Source: Sulfitobacter sp. OXR-159 (GTDB lineage Bacteria > Pseudomonadota > Alphaproteobacteria > Rhodobacterales > Rhodobacteraceae). Taken from it: 64,000 bases of DNA. The notes beneath the pieces are model-generated. The model saw nothing but the letters and a program-made list of their open reading frames with translations. It had not been told where the DNA came from and did not search any database. A program made the position numbers and the translations under genes. Shown piece after piece: positions 37,969 to 47,096 of this stretch. Position 1 is the stretch's first letter. Every line of letters begins with the position of its first letter. The stretch is taken from NCBI RefSeq assembly GCF_034377145.1, contig NZ_CP139707.1:3112501-3176500 (forward strand), written 5' to 3'.

Positions 37969-38194
37969 TCCAGCCCGACAGGATGATCGTGGCGCAGATC
38001 GCCCAAATGATTGCGGCCACCAGCGTGGTCCACAGCGCCTTGCGCCCCAGATGATGCTGCGCCGGTGCGCCCGCATGGGTGCCGGGCACGACCTCGCCTG
38101 CGTCCCCTTGAGTTTGCACCCGAATCGGCAGGGCGACCATGAATGTCATCGACCAGATGACGGCAAAGAGCACGAGGCCCGAAACGATCCCCAT
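37901..38194 (-). CDS. DUF1467 family small membrane protein
   Basis: 97 residues with two membrane segments (GLVLFAVIWSMTFMVALPI and LVAAIIWAICATIIL) separated by a hydrophilic loop containing PGTHAGAPAQHHLGRKA. This is the layout of DUF1467 proteins found beside methylmalonyl-CoA epimerase in alphaproteobacteria. It starts 2 bases after the epimerase stop. The function is unknown. Confidence 0.82.
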   Translation of the reverse strand: MGIVSGLVLFAVIWSMTFMVALPIRVQTQGDAGEVVPGTHAGAPAQHHLGRKALWTTLVAAIIWAICATIILSGWISVADIEGWLHPNVAPTHGTGG

Positions 38195-38196
38195 GC

Positions 38197-38601
38197 TCAG
38201 ACCTCCTCAAGCTCGACGAGCGCGCCGTTGAAATCCTTGGGATGCAGGAACAGTACCGGCTTGCCATGGGCGCCGATCTTGGGTTCGCCCGAGCCCAGCA
38301 CCCGCGCGCCGGTGGATTTCAGGTGATCGCGCGCCGCGATGATGTCATCGACCTCATAGCAGATGTGGTGGATGCCACCCGCCGGGTTCTTTTCCAAAAA
38401 GCCATTGATCGGGCTGTCATCGCCCAAAGGATGCAGCAATTCGATCTTGGTGTTGGGCAGTTCGATAAAGATCACGGTCACCCCGTGATCCGGTTCGGCC
38501 TGCGGCGCGCCGACCTTGGCGCCAAGCGCGTGGCGATACTGATCCGCCGCCGCATCGAGATCCGGCACGGCGATGGCCACATGGTTAAGACGTCCGATCA
38601 T
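38197..38601 (-). CDS. mce: Methylmalonyl-CoA epimerase
   Basis: 134 residues from the ATG at 38601. It is a two-module VOC protein: IGRLNHVAIAVPDLDAAADQYRHALGA, then GGIHHICYEVDDIIAARDHL and a C-terminal ALVELEEV. The metal ligands are His7, a His in GGIHHI and the terminal Glu. It interconverts the (2S) and (2R) forms of methylmalonyl-CoA for propionate use and the ethylmalonyl-CoA pathway. It is followed by the DUF1467 gene. Confidence 0.92.
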   Translation of the reverse strand: MIGRLNHVAIAVPDLDAAADQYRHALGAKVGAPQAEPDHGVTVIFIELPNTKIELLHPLGDDSPINGFLEKNPAGGIHHICYEVDDIIAARDHLKSTGARVLGSGEPKIGAHGKPVLFLHPKDFNGALVELEEV

Positions 38602-38728
38602 CTTGGGTGCTCCTCGTGATTTGCCCAGCTTTATGCCCGCCCGTCCGCTGAACAACAATGCGTCACGTTAACGCGTCGTTAGCCAACGCGGCGTAACGAT
38701 AGCGTAGCAGATGTTGTTGGAGGCGATC

Positions 38729-39448
38729 ATGGACGACACCGACCCTTTTGAAAGAACCACCCCCACCCCCACGGCGGAGCGACCGCTGCTGGGTCTCACC
38801 GTTTTGGTGGTGGAAGACAGCCGTTTCGCTTGCGAGGCGATGCGCCTGCTCTGTCTACGCTCTGGCGCGCGGATCAGGCGGGCAGATAGTTTGCGCTCTG
38901 CCCGGCGCCATCTACAGGTCTATCGCCCCGCTGTGGCGTTGGTCGACCTTGGCCTGCCCGACGGCAGCGGTCTGGACCTGATCGCCGAACTCACACAAAG
39001 CACGCCACGGGTGGAAACGATTATCGCCATCTCTGGCGACAGCCATATGGAGCCTGATGCCCGCGCGGCCGGGGTCGATGGGTTTATCGCGAAGCCGATT
39101 ACATCGCTGTCATCCTTTCAGCAGGCCATTCTGAAAACCCTCCCCGAAGAGCGCCGTCCCGTAGGCCTGCGCGCCCTCCCTGATGAAGAGATCTCCCCGG
39201 ACCGAATCGGCTTTCAAGATGACATTGCCCATATCGCGGGCGTCCTCGGCGGCGAACCGGATGAGCCCACGCTTGATTATGTCGCGCAATTCCTCTGCGG
39301 CGTTGCCCGTTCCGCGAATGACCTTAGGCTGGAAGAGGCGGCAAGGGCTTTGGCACATAAACGCGCACTCGGCCAACCCGCGGGATCAGAGGCCGCGACA
39401 ATAGCCGGAATGATCCAGATCCGATTGACTGAGAAAATTGCGATTTGA
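38729..39448 (+). CDS. Response regulator with receiver domain and unknown C-terminal domain
   Basis: 239 residues from the ATG at 38729, chosen because GGAGG lies 6 bases upstream. The receiver domain (residues 23-140) has the acidic pair at VVEDSR, the phospho-acceptor Asp73 in VDLGLPDGSG and Lys122 in GFIAKPI. The remaining ~90 residues form a helical region (LDYVAQFLCGVARSANDLRLEEAARALAHKRA) resembling an Hpt-like bundle, but no conserved phospho-His is evident. No kinase gene is adjacent. Confidence 0.82.
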   Translation: MDDTDPFERTTPTPTAERPLLGLTVLVVEDSRFACEAMRLLCLRSGARIRRADSLRSARRHLQVYRPAVALVDLGLPDGSGLDLIAELTQSTPRVETIIAISGDSHMEPDARAAGVDGFIAKPITSLSSFQQAILKTLPEERRPVGLRALPDEEISPDRIGFQDDIAHIAGVLGGEPDEPTLDYVAQFLCGVARSANDLRLEEAARALAHKRALGQPAGSEAATIAGMIQIRLTEKIAI

Positions 39449-39469
39449 CCCACCCGGCAGGCAGGCCAC

Positions 39470-40192
39470 TTAAAGCATCGGGTCGCTCGTTACACGAACA
39501 AGGCGGGTCAGATCGCCGAGCCGTTCCTTCTGTTGCCCCTGCCCGTCAAAATTACTGGGGGACAGCCAAGCTTCAAACGCCTCTTTCAGCGCGGGCCATT
39601 CCGTGTCGATCGCGGCGAACCAAGCCGTGTCGCGGTTGCGCCCCTTGACGATGGTCGCTTGCCGAAAGACACCCTCATAGCTCAACCCCAACCGCTGCGC
39701 GGCGCGGCGGGACGGACGGTTGAGCGCGTCGCATTTCCACTCGAACCGTCGGTAGCCCGCCTCAAAGGCCCATTGCATCATCAGGAATATCGCCTCGGTC
39801 GCCGCGGGGGTGCGCTGTAGGGCGGGGCTGAAGTTGATGTGGCCCACCTCGATACTGCCTGCCTCGGGCTTGATCCGCAGAAAACTTGCCACGCCCGCCC
39901 ATTGATCCCGCGCGCGGTCTTTCACTGCCATGAAATACGGATCAACCTGCGCTGCACTATCGCGCACCCAGCGGTGATACTGCGCCGCCGAAGAGAATGG
40001 CCCGTAGGGCAGATAATCCCAAACGTGGTCCTCCCCCACATAGGCGGGGTAGAGCAGCGCAGCGTGTTTCTCTGCCGAAAGCGGCTCCAACGCCACATGG
40101 CGCCCGGAGAGCACCTCACCGGCGGGCCGTTGGGGCTCGGCCCAATTCTCTATCGTGGGCCCGACAGGGCGCGGGTCTGATCTGCTGTTCAT
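39470..40192 (-). CDS. GNAT family N-acetyltransferase
   Basis: 240 residues from the ATG at 40192 (a GTG at 40207 is possible). It begins with the RimJ/RimL-type core GRHVALEPLSAEKHAALLYPAY and continues with GVASFLRIKPEAGSIEVGHINFSPALQRTPAATEAIFLMMQWAFEAGYRRFEWKCDALNRPSRRAAQRLGLSYEGVFRQA, the acetyl-CoA binding and C-terminal motifs. The acceptor substrate is unknown. It is convergent with the response regulator gene. Confidence 0.86.
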   Translation of the reverse strand: MNSRSDPRPVGPTIENWAEPQRPAGEVLSGRHVALEPLSAEKHAALLYPAYVGEDHVWDYLPYGPFSSAAQYHRWVRDSAAQVDPYFMAVKDRARDQWAGVASFLRIKPEAGSIEVGHINFSPALQRTPAATEAIFLMMQWAFEAGYRRFEWKCDALNRPSRRAAQRLGLSYEGVFRQATIVKGRNRDTAWFAAIDTEWPALKEAFEAWLSPSNFDGQGQQKERLGDLTRLVRVTSDPML

Positions 40193-40343
40193 AGCAAAGT
40201 TATGCACCGCGCTTTACAGGCCGCCAAGATGAATAAACTTGAATTAATCCCACCAGACCCCAGTCTTGGCATCCCGGCTACACATTCATGCCACATTCAG
40301 CCTGCAGCATTATGCTAAACGCAAGCGACCCCCGGAGGGTGAG

Positions 40344-40517
40344 ATGACCCAGCACCACGCCAAGGAAAGCGTCAAACCCGCAAAGCCGGTCGATTGGATC
40401 GTCGTGGGCGCGAATGTTCTGGGGCTGGTGGTCGTTACTTTGGCGGCATTTCACGCCCAAACAGGCGGGCTGTTCCAACAGGTCGCCAGCCAAGCGGCGA
40501 AGGGCGCGGTCTTCTAG
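40344..40517 (+). CDS. Small single-pass membrane protein, 57 residues
   Basis: A short gene with a strong ribosome site (GGAGG, 7 bases before the ATG at 40344). A basic/polar N-terminus (TQHHAKESVKPAKPVDW) precedes one hydrophobic segment (IVVGANVLGLVVVTLAAFHA) and a short polar tail. It lies 60 bases upstream of the hemerythrin gene and may share its transcript. No family is recognised. Confidence 0.6.
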   Translation: MTQHHAKESVKPAKPVDWIVVGANVLGLVVVTLAAFHAQTGGLFQQVASQAAKGAVF

Positions 40518-40577
40518 GGCGGGAACCTGCCGGTGGCTTCGGCGTTACCCACAGGTAACACCAAAGGATTTTTCCCC

Positions 40578-41054
40578 ATGCCCTCCATCTATGACGCGAT
40601 CAAAGAAGATCATGATGAACACCGCGCCATGCTCAACACCATTGCCGACACCGAAGGCGACAGCGCCGAGCGCCGCAAGGCTTGGGACCGTTTTTACCAT
40701 GACGTGAAATCCCACGCCGCCGCCGAAGAAGAGACCTTTTATTCTACGCTGATGTCCGAAACATGGGGCCAAGATCACGCGCGCCATTCGGTTCACGAAC
40801 ACCAGCAGCTTGACGATATCATGGAAGAGCTGCGCGAAACCGATATGTCGTCCTCTGCTTGGCTGACTCGTTTCAAGCAACTCAAGCATGACTACGAGCA
40901 TCACATGGACGAGGAAGAAGACGAGCTTTTCACCCGCGCTAAGAAGGTCATCGGCGAGGAACATAACGACGCCTTCGGCGACAAGTTCCTGAAGCGTAAG
41001 GAAAAGGAAGCCAAGCTCATCGAGGAAAAGCGCGAAGACAGTCTTGAGGATTGA
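40578..41054 (+). CDS. Hemerythrin HHE domain protein
   Basis: 158 residues from the ATG at 40578, preceded by AAAGGA. The four-helix HHE pattern is clear: IKEDHDEHRAMLNTI, FYHDVKSHAAAEEETFY, VHEHQQLDDIMEEL and LKHDYEHHMDEEEDELFTRAKK, giving the His/Glu ligands of a di-iron site. Such proteins bind oxygen or nitric oxide or repair iron centres. The Lys/Glu-rich tail is outside the fold. Confidence 0.88.
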   Translation: MPSIYDAIKEDHDEHRAMLNTIADTEGDSAERRKAWDRFYHDVKSHAAAEEETFYSTLMSETWGQDHARHSVHEHQQLDDIMEELRETDMSSSAWLTRFKQLKHDYEHHMDEEEDELFTRAKKVIGEEHNDAFGDKFLKRKEKEAKLIEEKREDSLED

Positions 41055-41166
41055 CCGGACACGCTCTTACCTGATAAACGTGTTCTCTTAACGTTCTTGT
41101 GGATATCCAGCCCCTCTGGGCAGGTAGCGGTTGCAAGAAAGCCCGAGGAAACGCAATATATTGGAT

Positions 41167-41799
41167 ATGAGCGATAATCCATCACAAGACCTACGCGACT
41201 TTCTGGGCAAAGATCGGTTTGGATGCGTCATGGCGGACCCGCCGTGGCGCTTCACCAACCGCACCGGCAAGGTCGCGCCCGAGCATAAGCGCTTGGCCCG
41301 TTATCCCACGATGACGGTTGATGACATCTGCGCCCTGCCCGTGGCCGATCACCTCGAAGACCGCGCGCATTGTTACATGTGGGTGCCGAACGCGCTGTTG
41401 CCCGAGGGGCTGCAGGTGCTCAAGGCTTGGGGATTTGAATATAAATCCAACATCATTTGGCATAAAATCCGCAAAGATGGCGGCAGTGACGGGCGTGGCG
41501 TGGGGTTCTATTTCCGCAATGTGACCGAAATTTTGCTGTTCGGCGTGCGCGGCAAGAACGTACGCACCTTAGATGCCGGGCGGCGCCAGGTAAACATGAT
41601 GCAAACCCGCAAGCGAGAGCATTCGCGCAAGCCGGATGAGCAATATGACCTGATCGAAAGCTGCTCTTGGGGCCCCTACCTCGAACTGTTCGGGCGCGGT
41701 GTCCGCGAGGGCTGGACCGTTTGGGGCAATCAGGCCGAGGCGGATTACAAGCCCGATTGGAAAACCTACAGTTACAATTCCAGTGTCGCGGCTGAGTAA
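41167..41799 (+). CDS. MT-A70 family adenine-N6 DNA methyltransferase
   Basis: 210 residues from the ATG at 41167. The catalytic DPPW is at residues 24-27 (CVMADPPWRF). MT-A70 signatures follow: YPTMTVDDICALPVADHLEDRAHCYMWVPNALLPEGLQVLKAWGFEYKSNIIWHKI, TEILLFGVRG, then a C-terminal ELFGRGVREGWTVWGNQ. It transfers methyl from S-adenosylmethionine to adenine N6. It overlaps the downstream BstYI-like nuclease gene by 17 bases, so it is most likely the protective methylase of a restriction-modification pair. Confidence 0.88.
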   Translation: MSDNPSQDLRDFLGKDRFGCVMADPPWRFTNRTGKVAPEHKRLARYPTMTVDDICALPVADHLEDRAHCYMWVPNALLPEGLQVLKAWGFEYKSNIIWHKIRKDGGSDGRGVGFYFRNVTEILLFGVRGKNVRTLDAGRRQVNMMQTRKREHSRKPDEQYDLIESCSWGPYLELFGRGVREGWTVWGNQAEADYKPDWKTYSYNSSVAAE

Positions 41800-42514
41800 T
41801 CTGGCGCGGCGCATCGACGACGCGGTGTTCGACGATGAAAGGCTCGTCGAAGACCTGCTGCCCGTCGATCTGCGCGATCGCTACTCCGTCACCAGCTACC
41901 GCAGCGCAGCCGCCGTCTTGCAACAGCGTGCGCCGGAAGAACTGGCCGCAATCATCCGCGTGCTGCGTCAGTTCACCATCAGCCGCAATGAAATCCGCGC
42001 GCCGGGAGGCAACCGCATGTCGGCCACGACCCGGTTCGCCCAATATGCGGCGGCCGAGAATTTCCACGAGGAAGTGCGGATCAAGGCCGACTTGCTGGTG
42101 CAACTTACCGCTGGCAAGGGCGACAGTGCCCCCGAGGTCGACCGCATCATCCGCGAAGACTTCATCCACAACCATATGGTCGACTTTTGGCGCAGCCGCG
42201 TGGCTTTCGACTATGAGTGGAACAGCAAAGACCAGACCTACGACCGTGACCTCTATGCCTTTCGCAGCTTTTTTGAAGCGGGGGTGATCGACGTTGGCGT
42301 CATCGTGACGCGCGAACTATCGAACGGGTTTTTCAAATCGCTCGGCAATTGCTTGGACAAATTCGGCAATGAGACCGACAAGACCGTAAGCGCAAAGTTC
42401 GGGGCCAGCACCACCGGCACCCATAAGCTTATCAGCCGCATCGCCGCCGGGCGCAGCGGCGGCTGTCCAGTTCTGGTGCTGGGCATCCTACCGGGCAATA
42501 TCACCCCCGACTAA
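41783..42514 (+). CDS. BglII/BstYI family type II restriction endonuclease
   Basis: 243 residues from GTG 41783. The C-terminal half follows the BstYI layout: VDFWRSRVAFDYEWN, then DRDLYAFRSFFEAGVIDVGVIVTRELS and a terminal CPVLVLGILP. The likely metal site is Asp134, Asp143 and Glu145, corresponding to the D...ExQ arrangement of BglII/BstYI with conservative changes. Relatives cut AGATCT or RGATCY; the exact specificity here is not readable. Translational coupling to the methylase supports a working system. Confidence 0.78.
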   Translation: MSRLSNLARRIDDAVFDDERLVEDLLPVDLRDRYSVTSYRSAAAVLQQRAPEELAAIIRVLRQFTISRNEIRAPGGNRMSATTRFAQYAAAENFHEEVRIKADLLVQLTAGKGDSAPEVDRIIREDFIHNHMVDFWRSRVAFDYEWNSKDQTYDRDLYAFRSFFEAGVIDVGVIVTRELSNGFFKSLGNCLDKFGNETDKTVSAKFGASTTGTHKLISRIAAGRSGGCPVLVLGILPGNITPD

Positions 42515-42543
42515 GCCGGGGGCGACATTTCACTCAGAAAGGA

Positions 42544-44319
42544 TCACTCCTGCGGGATGACCCGCAAGCCCAGTTCCATCAGCTGATCGCTGGTGGGTTC
42601 AGAAGGCGCGTTCATCATCAGGTCTTCGGCACGCTGGTTCATCGGAAAGAGGATGACTTCGCGGATGTTCTGCTCTTCGGCCAGCAGCATGACGATCCGG
42701 TCGATACCGGCAGCACAACCACCGTGGGGCGGGGCGCCGTATTGGAATGCATTAACCATGCCGCCAAAGCGCTTGCGCACCTCGTCTTCGCCATAGCCCG
42801 CGATCTCAAACGCCTTGAACATGATCTCGGGCTTGTGGTTTCGGATCGCACCCGAGACCAGCTCATAGCCGTTGCAGGCGAGGTCATATTGATAGCCCAG
42901 CACCTTGAGCGGATCGCCCTGCAGCGCCTCCATCCCGCCCTGCGGCATGGAGAAGGGGTTGTGCTCGAAGTCGATCTTGCCGGTCTCTTCGTCACGCTCG
43001 TAAATCGGGAAATCGACGATCCAAGCAAAGGCAAAGCGGTCCTTATCGGTGAGGTTCAACTCCTCGCCGATCACGTTCCGCGCGCGGCCTGCGACTGCTT
43101 CAAACGACTTCGGCTTGCCACCAAGGAAGAAGGCGGCATCGCCGACACCCAGATCCAACTGCTGGCGGATCGCCTCGGTGCGCTCGGGACCGATGTTTTT
43201 GGCCAACGGGCCAGCCGCCTCCATCCCGTTGCCCTGATCCCGCCAGAAGATATAGCCCATGCCGGGCAGACCTTCTTTTTGAGCAAAGGCGTTCATGCGG
43301 TCACAGAACTTGCGGCTGCCGCCTTTGGGCGCGGGGATCGCGCGGATTTCGGTGCCATCCTGCTCCAGCAGCTTGGCGAAAATTGCGAAACCGGAATCGC
43401 GGAAATGGTCCGAGACCACCTGCATCTTGATCGGGTTGCGCAGATCGGGCTTGTCCGAGCCATACCACAGCGCCGCGTCTTTGTAGGAAATCTGCTCCCA
43501 GGTCTCATCGACCTTTTTGCCGCCGCCGAACTCTTGGAAGATGCCTGCGATCACCGGCTGGATCGTGTCGAAAACGTCCTGCTGGGTGACAAAGGACATC
43601 TCCATGTCGAGCTGGTAGAAATCGGTGGGCGAGCGGTCGGCGCGCGGGTCTTCATCGCGGAAGCAGGGCGCGATCTGGAAATACTTATCAAAGCCCGAGA
43701 CCATCAGCAGCTGTTTGAACTGCTGCGGCGCCTGCGGCAGGGCGTAGAACTTGCCCGGGTGCAGACGGCTGGGCACGAGGAAGTCGCGCGCACCTTCGGG
43801 GGAAGACGCCGTGATGATCGGCGTCTGGAACTCACGGAAGTTCTGATCCCACATGCGCTTGCGGATGGAGGTCACAACGTCGGAACGCAGCGCCATGTTC
43901 TTTTGCATCTTCTCGCGACGCAGGTCGAGGTAGCGATAGCGCAGGCGCGTCTCTTCGGGGTATTCCTGCTCGCCGAAGACCTGAAGCGGCAATTCAGCGG
44001 CGGAGCCTAGCACTTCGATGTCGCGCGCATAGACCTCAATCTCGCCGGTGGGCAGCTTGGGGTTCACAAGGCTTTCGTCCCGCGCCTTTACAGTGCCATC
44101 AATGCGCACGCACCATTCCGCGCGGACCTTTTCCATCTCGGCGAAGGCCGGGCTGTCAGGGTCGCAGATGACCTGAGTGATCCCGTAATGGTCGCGCAGG
44201 TCCAAAAACAGCACACCGCCGTGGTCCCGCACCCGGTGCACCCAGCCGGACAGGCGCACAGTGTCACCCTTGTTCTCAAGGCTCAGATCGGCACAGGTAT
44301 GGCTGCGATAGGCGTGCAT
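42544..44319 (-). CDS. aspS: Aspartyl-tRNA synthetase
   Basis: 591 residues, bacterial type. The N-terminal OB-fold has [26 protein letters not shown]. The class II core has motif 2 around [24 protein letters not shown], and motif 3 is [19 protein letters not shown]. The bacterial GAD insertion lies between motifs 2 and 3. It charges tRNA-Asp. It is monocistronic, with 158 bases to the urtE stop upstream. Confidence 0.96.
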   Translation of the reverse strand: MHAYRSHTCADLSLENKGDTVRLSGWVHRVRDHGGVLFLDLRDHYGITQVICDPDSPAFAEMEKVRAEWCVRIDGTVKARDESLVNPKLPTGEIEVYARDIEVLGSAAELPLQVFGEQEYPEETRLRYRYLDLRREKMQKNMALRSDVVTSIRKRMWDQNFREFQTPIITASSPEGARDFLVPSRLHPGKFYALPQAPQQFKQLLMVSGFDKYFQIAPCFRDEDPRADRSPTDFYQLDMEMSFVTQQDVFDTIQPVIAGIFQEFGGGKKVDETWEQISYKDAALWYGSDKPDLRNPIKMQVVSDHFRDSGFAIFAKLLEQDGTEIRAIPAPKGGSRKFCDRMNAFAQKEGLPGMGYIFWRDQGNGMEAAGPLAKNIGPERTEAIRQQLDLGVGDAAFFLGGKPKSFEAVAGRARNVIGEELNLTDKDRFAFAWIVDFPIYERDEETGKIDFEHNPFSMPQGGMEALQGDPLKVLGYQYDLACNGYELVSGAIRNHKPEIMFKAFEIAGYGEDEVRKRFGGMVNAFQYGAPPHGGCAAGIDRIVMLLAEEQNIREVILFPMNQRAEDLMMNAPSEPTSDQLMELGLRVIPQE

Positions 44320-44477
44320 GATGGTCCCTTCCTAGGGCTATTTCAGGTTTCGCGCAGGTACACCGTTTGACGGTCGGGAAGTCAAGACTTTGCTGCCCCG
44401 CCGCGCCACAATAATAGAAGGGTTTTGCGCCTTGCGGGCAAGCCGGGCCTGCGCGCAAGACGGGCAACAGCGATCAC

Positions 44478-45173
44478 TTATAGCGCAAGCGCGTCCAAGA
44501 GTTGCGCGCGTTGGGCTTCGGATTTTGGGATCGATTGGGTGATTTGTCCGCGCTGCATGACGTGGAAATGATCGGCATTGAGGTAGGCAAATTCGAAATT
44601 CTGCTCCACCAACACGATGGCCAATTCCCCCCGATCCCGCAGAAGGCGAATGGTGTGGCCGATCATCTGGATGATATTGGGCTGAATCCCTTCGGTCGGT
44701 TCATCCAACAGCAGCACCTTAGGGCGGGCAATAAGCGCCCGGGCAACGGAAAGCTGCTGTTGTTGCCCACCAGACAAGTCCCCCCCGCGCCGGGCCTTCA
44801 TCTCAGCGAGGACCGGAAAAAGCTCAAAAATGTCATCCGGGATCTTATGCTCGGATTTGGGAAGGCAGGCAAAGCCCGTTTCGAGGTTCTCTTGAACGGT
44901 CATGAGCGGAAATATCTCGCGCCCCTGTGGCACATATCCGACGCCCGCTTTGGCCGACAGGGCCGCACGGCCCGGTTGCAATTCCTCACCATCAAGGCTG
45001 ATCCGCCCGCCCGAAAAAGGATGCCGCCCGGCGATGGCTTTCAGCAGGCTGGTTTTGCCGACCCCATTGGTGCCCGTCACACAGGTCACCTGCCCCACGG
45101 GCGCGTTCAACGTGACCTCATGAAGTATCTGAGATTGCCCGTATTTCAGGTTTAGGTTCTCAATCTCCAGCAT
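44478..45173 (-). CDS. urtE: Urea ABC transporter ATP-binding subunit UrtE
   Basis: 231 residues from the ATG at 45173. Walker A is GTNGVGKTS, the signature is LSGGQQQQLSVARAL and Walker B is VLLLDEPTEGIQPN. Similarity is to the LivF-type subunit; MLEIENLNLKYGQSQILHEVTLNAPVGQVTCVTGTNG is typical of UrtE. It is last in the urtABCDE operon and overlaps urtD by 14 bases. Confidence 0.93.
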   Translation of the reverse strand: MLEIENLNLKYGQSQILHEVTLNAPVGQVTCVTGTNGVGKTSLLKAIAGRHPFSGGRISLDGEELQPGRAALSAKAGVGYVPQGREIFPLMTVQENLETGFACLPKSEHKIPDDIFELFPVLAEMKARRGGDLSGGQQQQLSVARALIARPKVLLLDEPTEGIQPNIIQMIGHTIRLLRDRGELAIVLVEQNFEFAYLNADHFHVMQRGQITQSIPKSEAQRAQLLDALAL

Positions 45174-45915
45174 CGCTGCGCCCCAAATAAACGTCAATAA
45201 CAGTCTGGTTGCTGGTGACATGATCCAGCGACCCTTCGGCCAGCACCGATCCTTCGTGCAACACGGTCACCTTGCAATTCAGCCGCCGCACAAACTCCAT
45301 GTCGTGTTCCACCACGATAACGGCGCGGGTCTCGGCGGCTTTTTTCAGGATGTCTGTGGTGTGTTCGCGTTCATGCGCCGTCATGCCTGCGGCGGGCTCA
45401 TCCACCAGCAGCAAGCGGGGTGATTGCGCAAGCAGCATCCCGATCTCCAGCCACTGCTTTTGCCCGTGGCTTAACTCTCCGGCAGGGCGGGAGAGATGGG
45501 CGGTCAGGTTGATCTCATCGGCGATCTTTTCAAGCCGCGCCGCCCCTTCCGAGGTCTTGCGGTGGAACAGCACCGAGAATGTACCACGCGGGTTCTTTAG
45601 CGCCATGGCAAGGTTTTCGCGCACGGTTTGCGCCTCAAACACTGTCGGCTTTTGAAACTTGCGCCCAATCCCAAGCATCGCGATCTGGCTTTCCGACATG
45701 CCAATAAGAGAGCGGCTGTCATCACCAAACAGAATATAGCCTTCATCCGGCTTTGTCTTGCCGGTGATGATGTCCATGAAGGTCGTCTTGCCCGCGCCAT
45801 TGGGGCCGATCACCGCGCGCAATTCCGGCTCACCGATCTGTAGACTAAGGTTCTTGATCGCCTGAAACCCGTCAAAAGATTTCGAAATTCCGGACATTTC
45901 CAAAAGAGAACTCAT
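45160..45915 (-). CDS. urtD: Urea ABC transporter ATP-binding subunit UrtD
   Basis: 251 residues. Walker A is GPNGAGKTT, the signature region is ELSHGQKQWLEIGMLLAQ and Walker B is LLLVDEPAAGMT. The LSHGQKQWLEIGMLL variant of the signature distinguishes UrtD from LivG. It powers urea uptake with UrtE and overlaps urtC by 4 bases. Confidence 0.94.
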   Translation of the reverse strand: MSSLLEMSGISKSFDGFQAIKNLSLQIGEPELRAVIGPNGAGKTTFMDIITGKTKPDEGYILFGDDSRSLIGMSESQIAMLGIGRKFQKPTVFEAQTVRENLAMALKNPRGTFSVLFHRKTSEGAARLEKIADEINLTAHLSRPAGELSHGQKQWLEIGMLLAQSPRLLLVDEPAAGMTAHEREHTTDILKKAAETRAVIVVEHDMEFVRRLNCKVTVLHEGSVLAEGSLDHVTSNQTVIDVYLGRSDAGD

Positions 45916-47093
45916 GACTTGCGCACCAGTTTGTCAAAGAGGCCGCCGATGCCCTTGGGGGCAAACAGCGTGATAAGTACAAAGCTCAGGCCAAGCAGCA
46001 CCAGCCACCAATCAACCCAGTGGATCGTATAGACCCCCAGATTGATGCTGGGCGCGCCGCCGCCCGTAAACCAACTGGACAAAAGTGAGACCACCGCCGC
46101 ACCGATCACCGCACCGTAAAGCCGGCCACGCCCGCCGATGGCGACCCATACCGCGAGATAGATCGACGCGATGGGGGCGATTTCAGCCGGGTTGATGATG
46201 CCCGCTTGCGGGTAATAAAGCGCGCCGGCGATGCCTGCGACGATGGCGGTGATGGTGAAGACGAAGAGCTTATAGCTCTCTACATGGTAGCCCAGAAAAC
46301 GAACGCGCGATTCATCGTCACGGATGGCTTGGATGACATTGCCCAGCTTGCTGTCGGTGATCCATGCGAAAAACAGATAGCCCAGAGCAAGCGCCAAGGC
46401 AGAGGCGAGGAAAAAGACGATGGAGACCACGTCTTGGCCGCTTTCGGCGAAGCCGGGGATGTTTTGCAGGCCCGACAGACCGTTGTTGCCACGCAAACCG
46501 CTGTCGTTCTGAAACAGGTAGAGCGCGAGCGCCAGTGTCATGGCTTGGGTCAGGATCGACAGGTAAACGCCGTTGACGCGGCTGCGGAATGCAAGCCAGC
46601 CAAAGACCAGCGCAAGGGCGCCGGGGATCAGCACGACGAAGGCCAATTGGATAAAAATGTTTTCCGCGAAAGCCCAGATCAACGGGAATTCCGATGAGCC
46701 GACGACACCGAAAATTTGGTTTCCGATGGCGTCTGAAATCTCTTGCGGGGTTGGCGGGATGACCTGACCTGCGAGGCTGTCCGCGACGATGTTTTCCGTA
46801 CGCGCATACATGAGCCACATCCCGATGGCGTAGCCGCCGATCCCGAAAAAGGCGAAATGACCGAGGCTAAGGATGCCGCAATACCCCCAAACGACATCCA
46901 TCGCGATGGCCACGAGGCAAAGACACAGGGCTTTGCCCAATGTCTTGACGAAGGAGGTTGAGACAAGACCGGTACCGGCGGCTTCGGACATCACCGTCAC
47001 AAGGACTGTAAAGAGACCCAGTGCGGCAAGGAAGTAGAGAACCGAAGGATTGCGGCCGATGAAAGACCGTCGTTGGCTGTGCGTCTGGGTCAT
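45912..47093 (-). CDS. urtC: Urea ABC transporter permease UrtC
   Basis: 393 residues with about ten membrane segments. The branched-chain-permease core WGYCGILSLGHFAFFGIGGYAIGMWLMY and FRSRVNGVYLSILTQAMTLAL are visible, with a long periplasmic insert (ENIVADSLAGQVIPPTPQEISDAIG) characteristic of UrtC. It forms the inner-membrane channel with UrtB; 3 bases separate the two genes. Confidence 0.94.
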   Translation of the reverse strand: MTQTHSQRRSFIGRNPSVLYFLAALGLFTVLVTVMSEAAGTGLVSTSFVKTLGKALCLCLVAIAMDVVWGYCGILSLGHFAFFGIGGYAIGMWLMYARTENIVADSLAGQVIPPTPQEISDAIGNQIFGVVGSSEFPLIWAFAENIFIQLAFVVLIPGALALVFGWLAFRSRVNGVYLSILTQAMTLALALYLFQNDSGLRGNNGLSGLQNIPGFAESGQDVVSIVFFLASALALALGYLFFAWITDSKLGNVIQAIRDDESRVRFLGYHVESYKLFVFTITAIVAGIAGALYYPQAGIINPAEIAPIASIYLAVWVAIGGRGRLYGAVIGAAVVSLLSSWFTGGGAPSINLGVYTIHWVDWWLVLLGLSFVLITLFAPKGIGGLFDKLVRKS

Positions 47094-47096
47094 GGC

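Noticed and set aside
42724..44010. 428-codon plus-strand open frame
   Set aside because: Complementary shadow of aspS.
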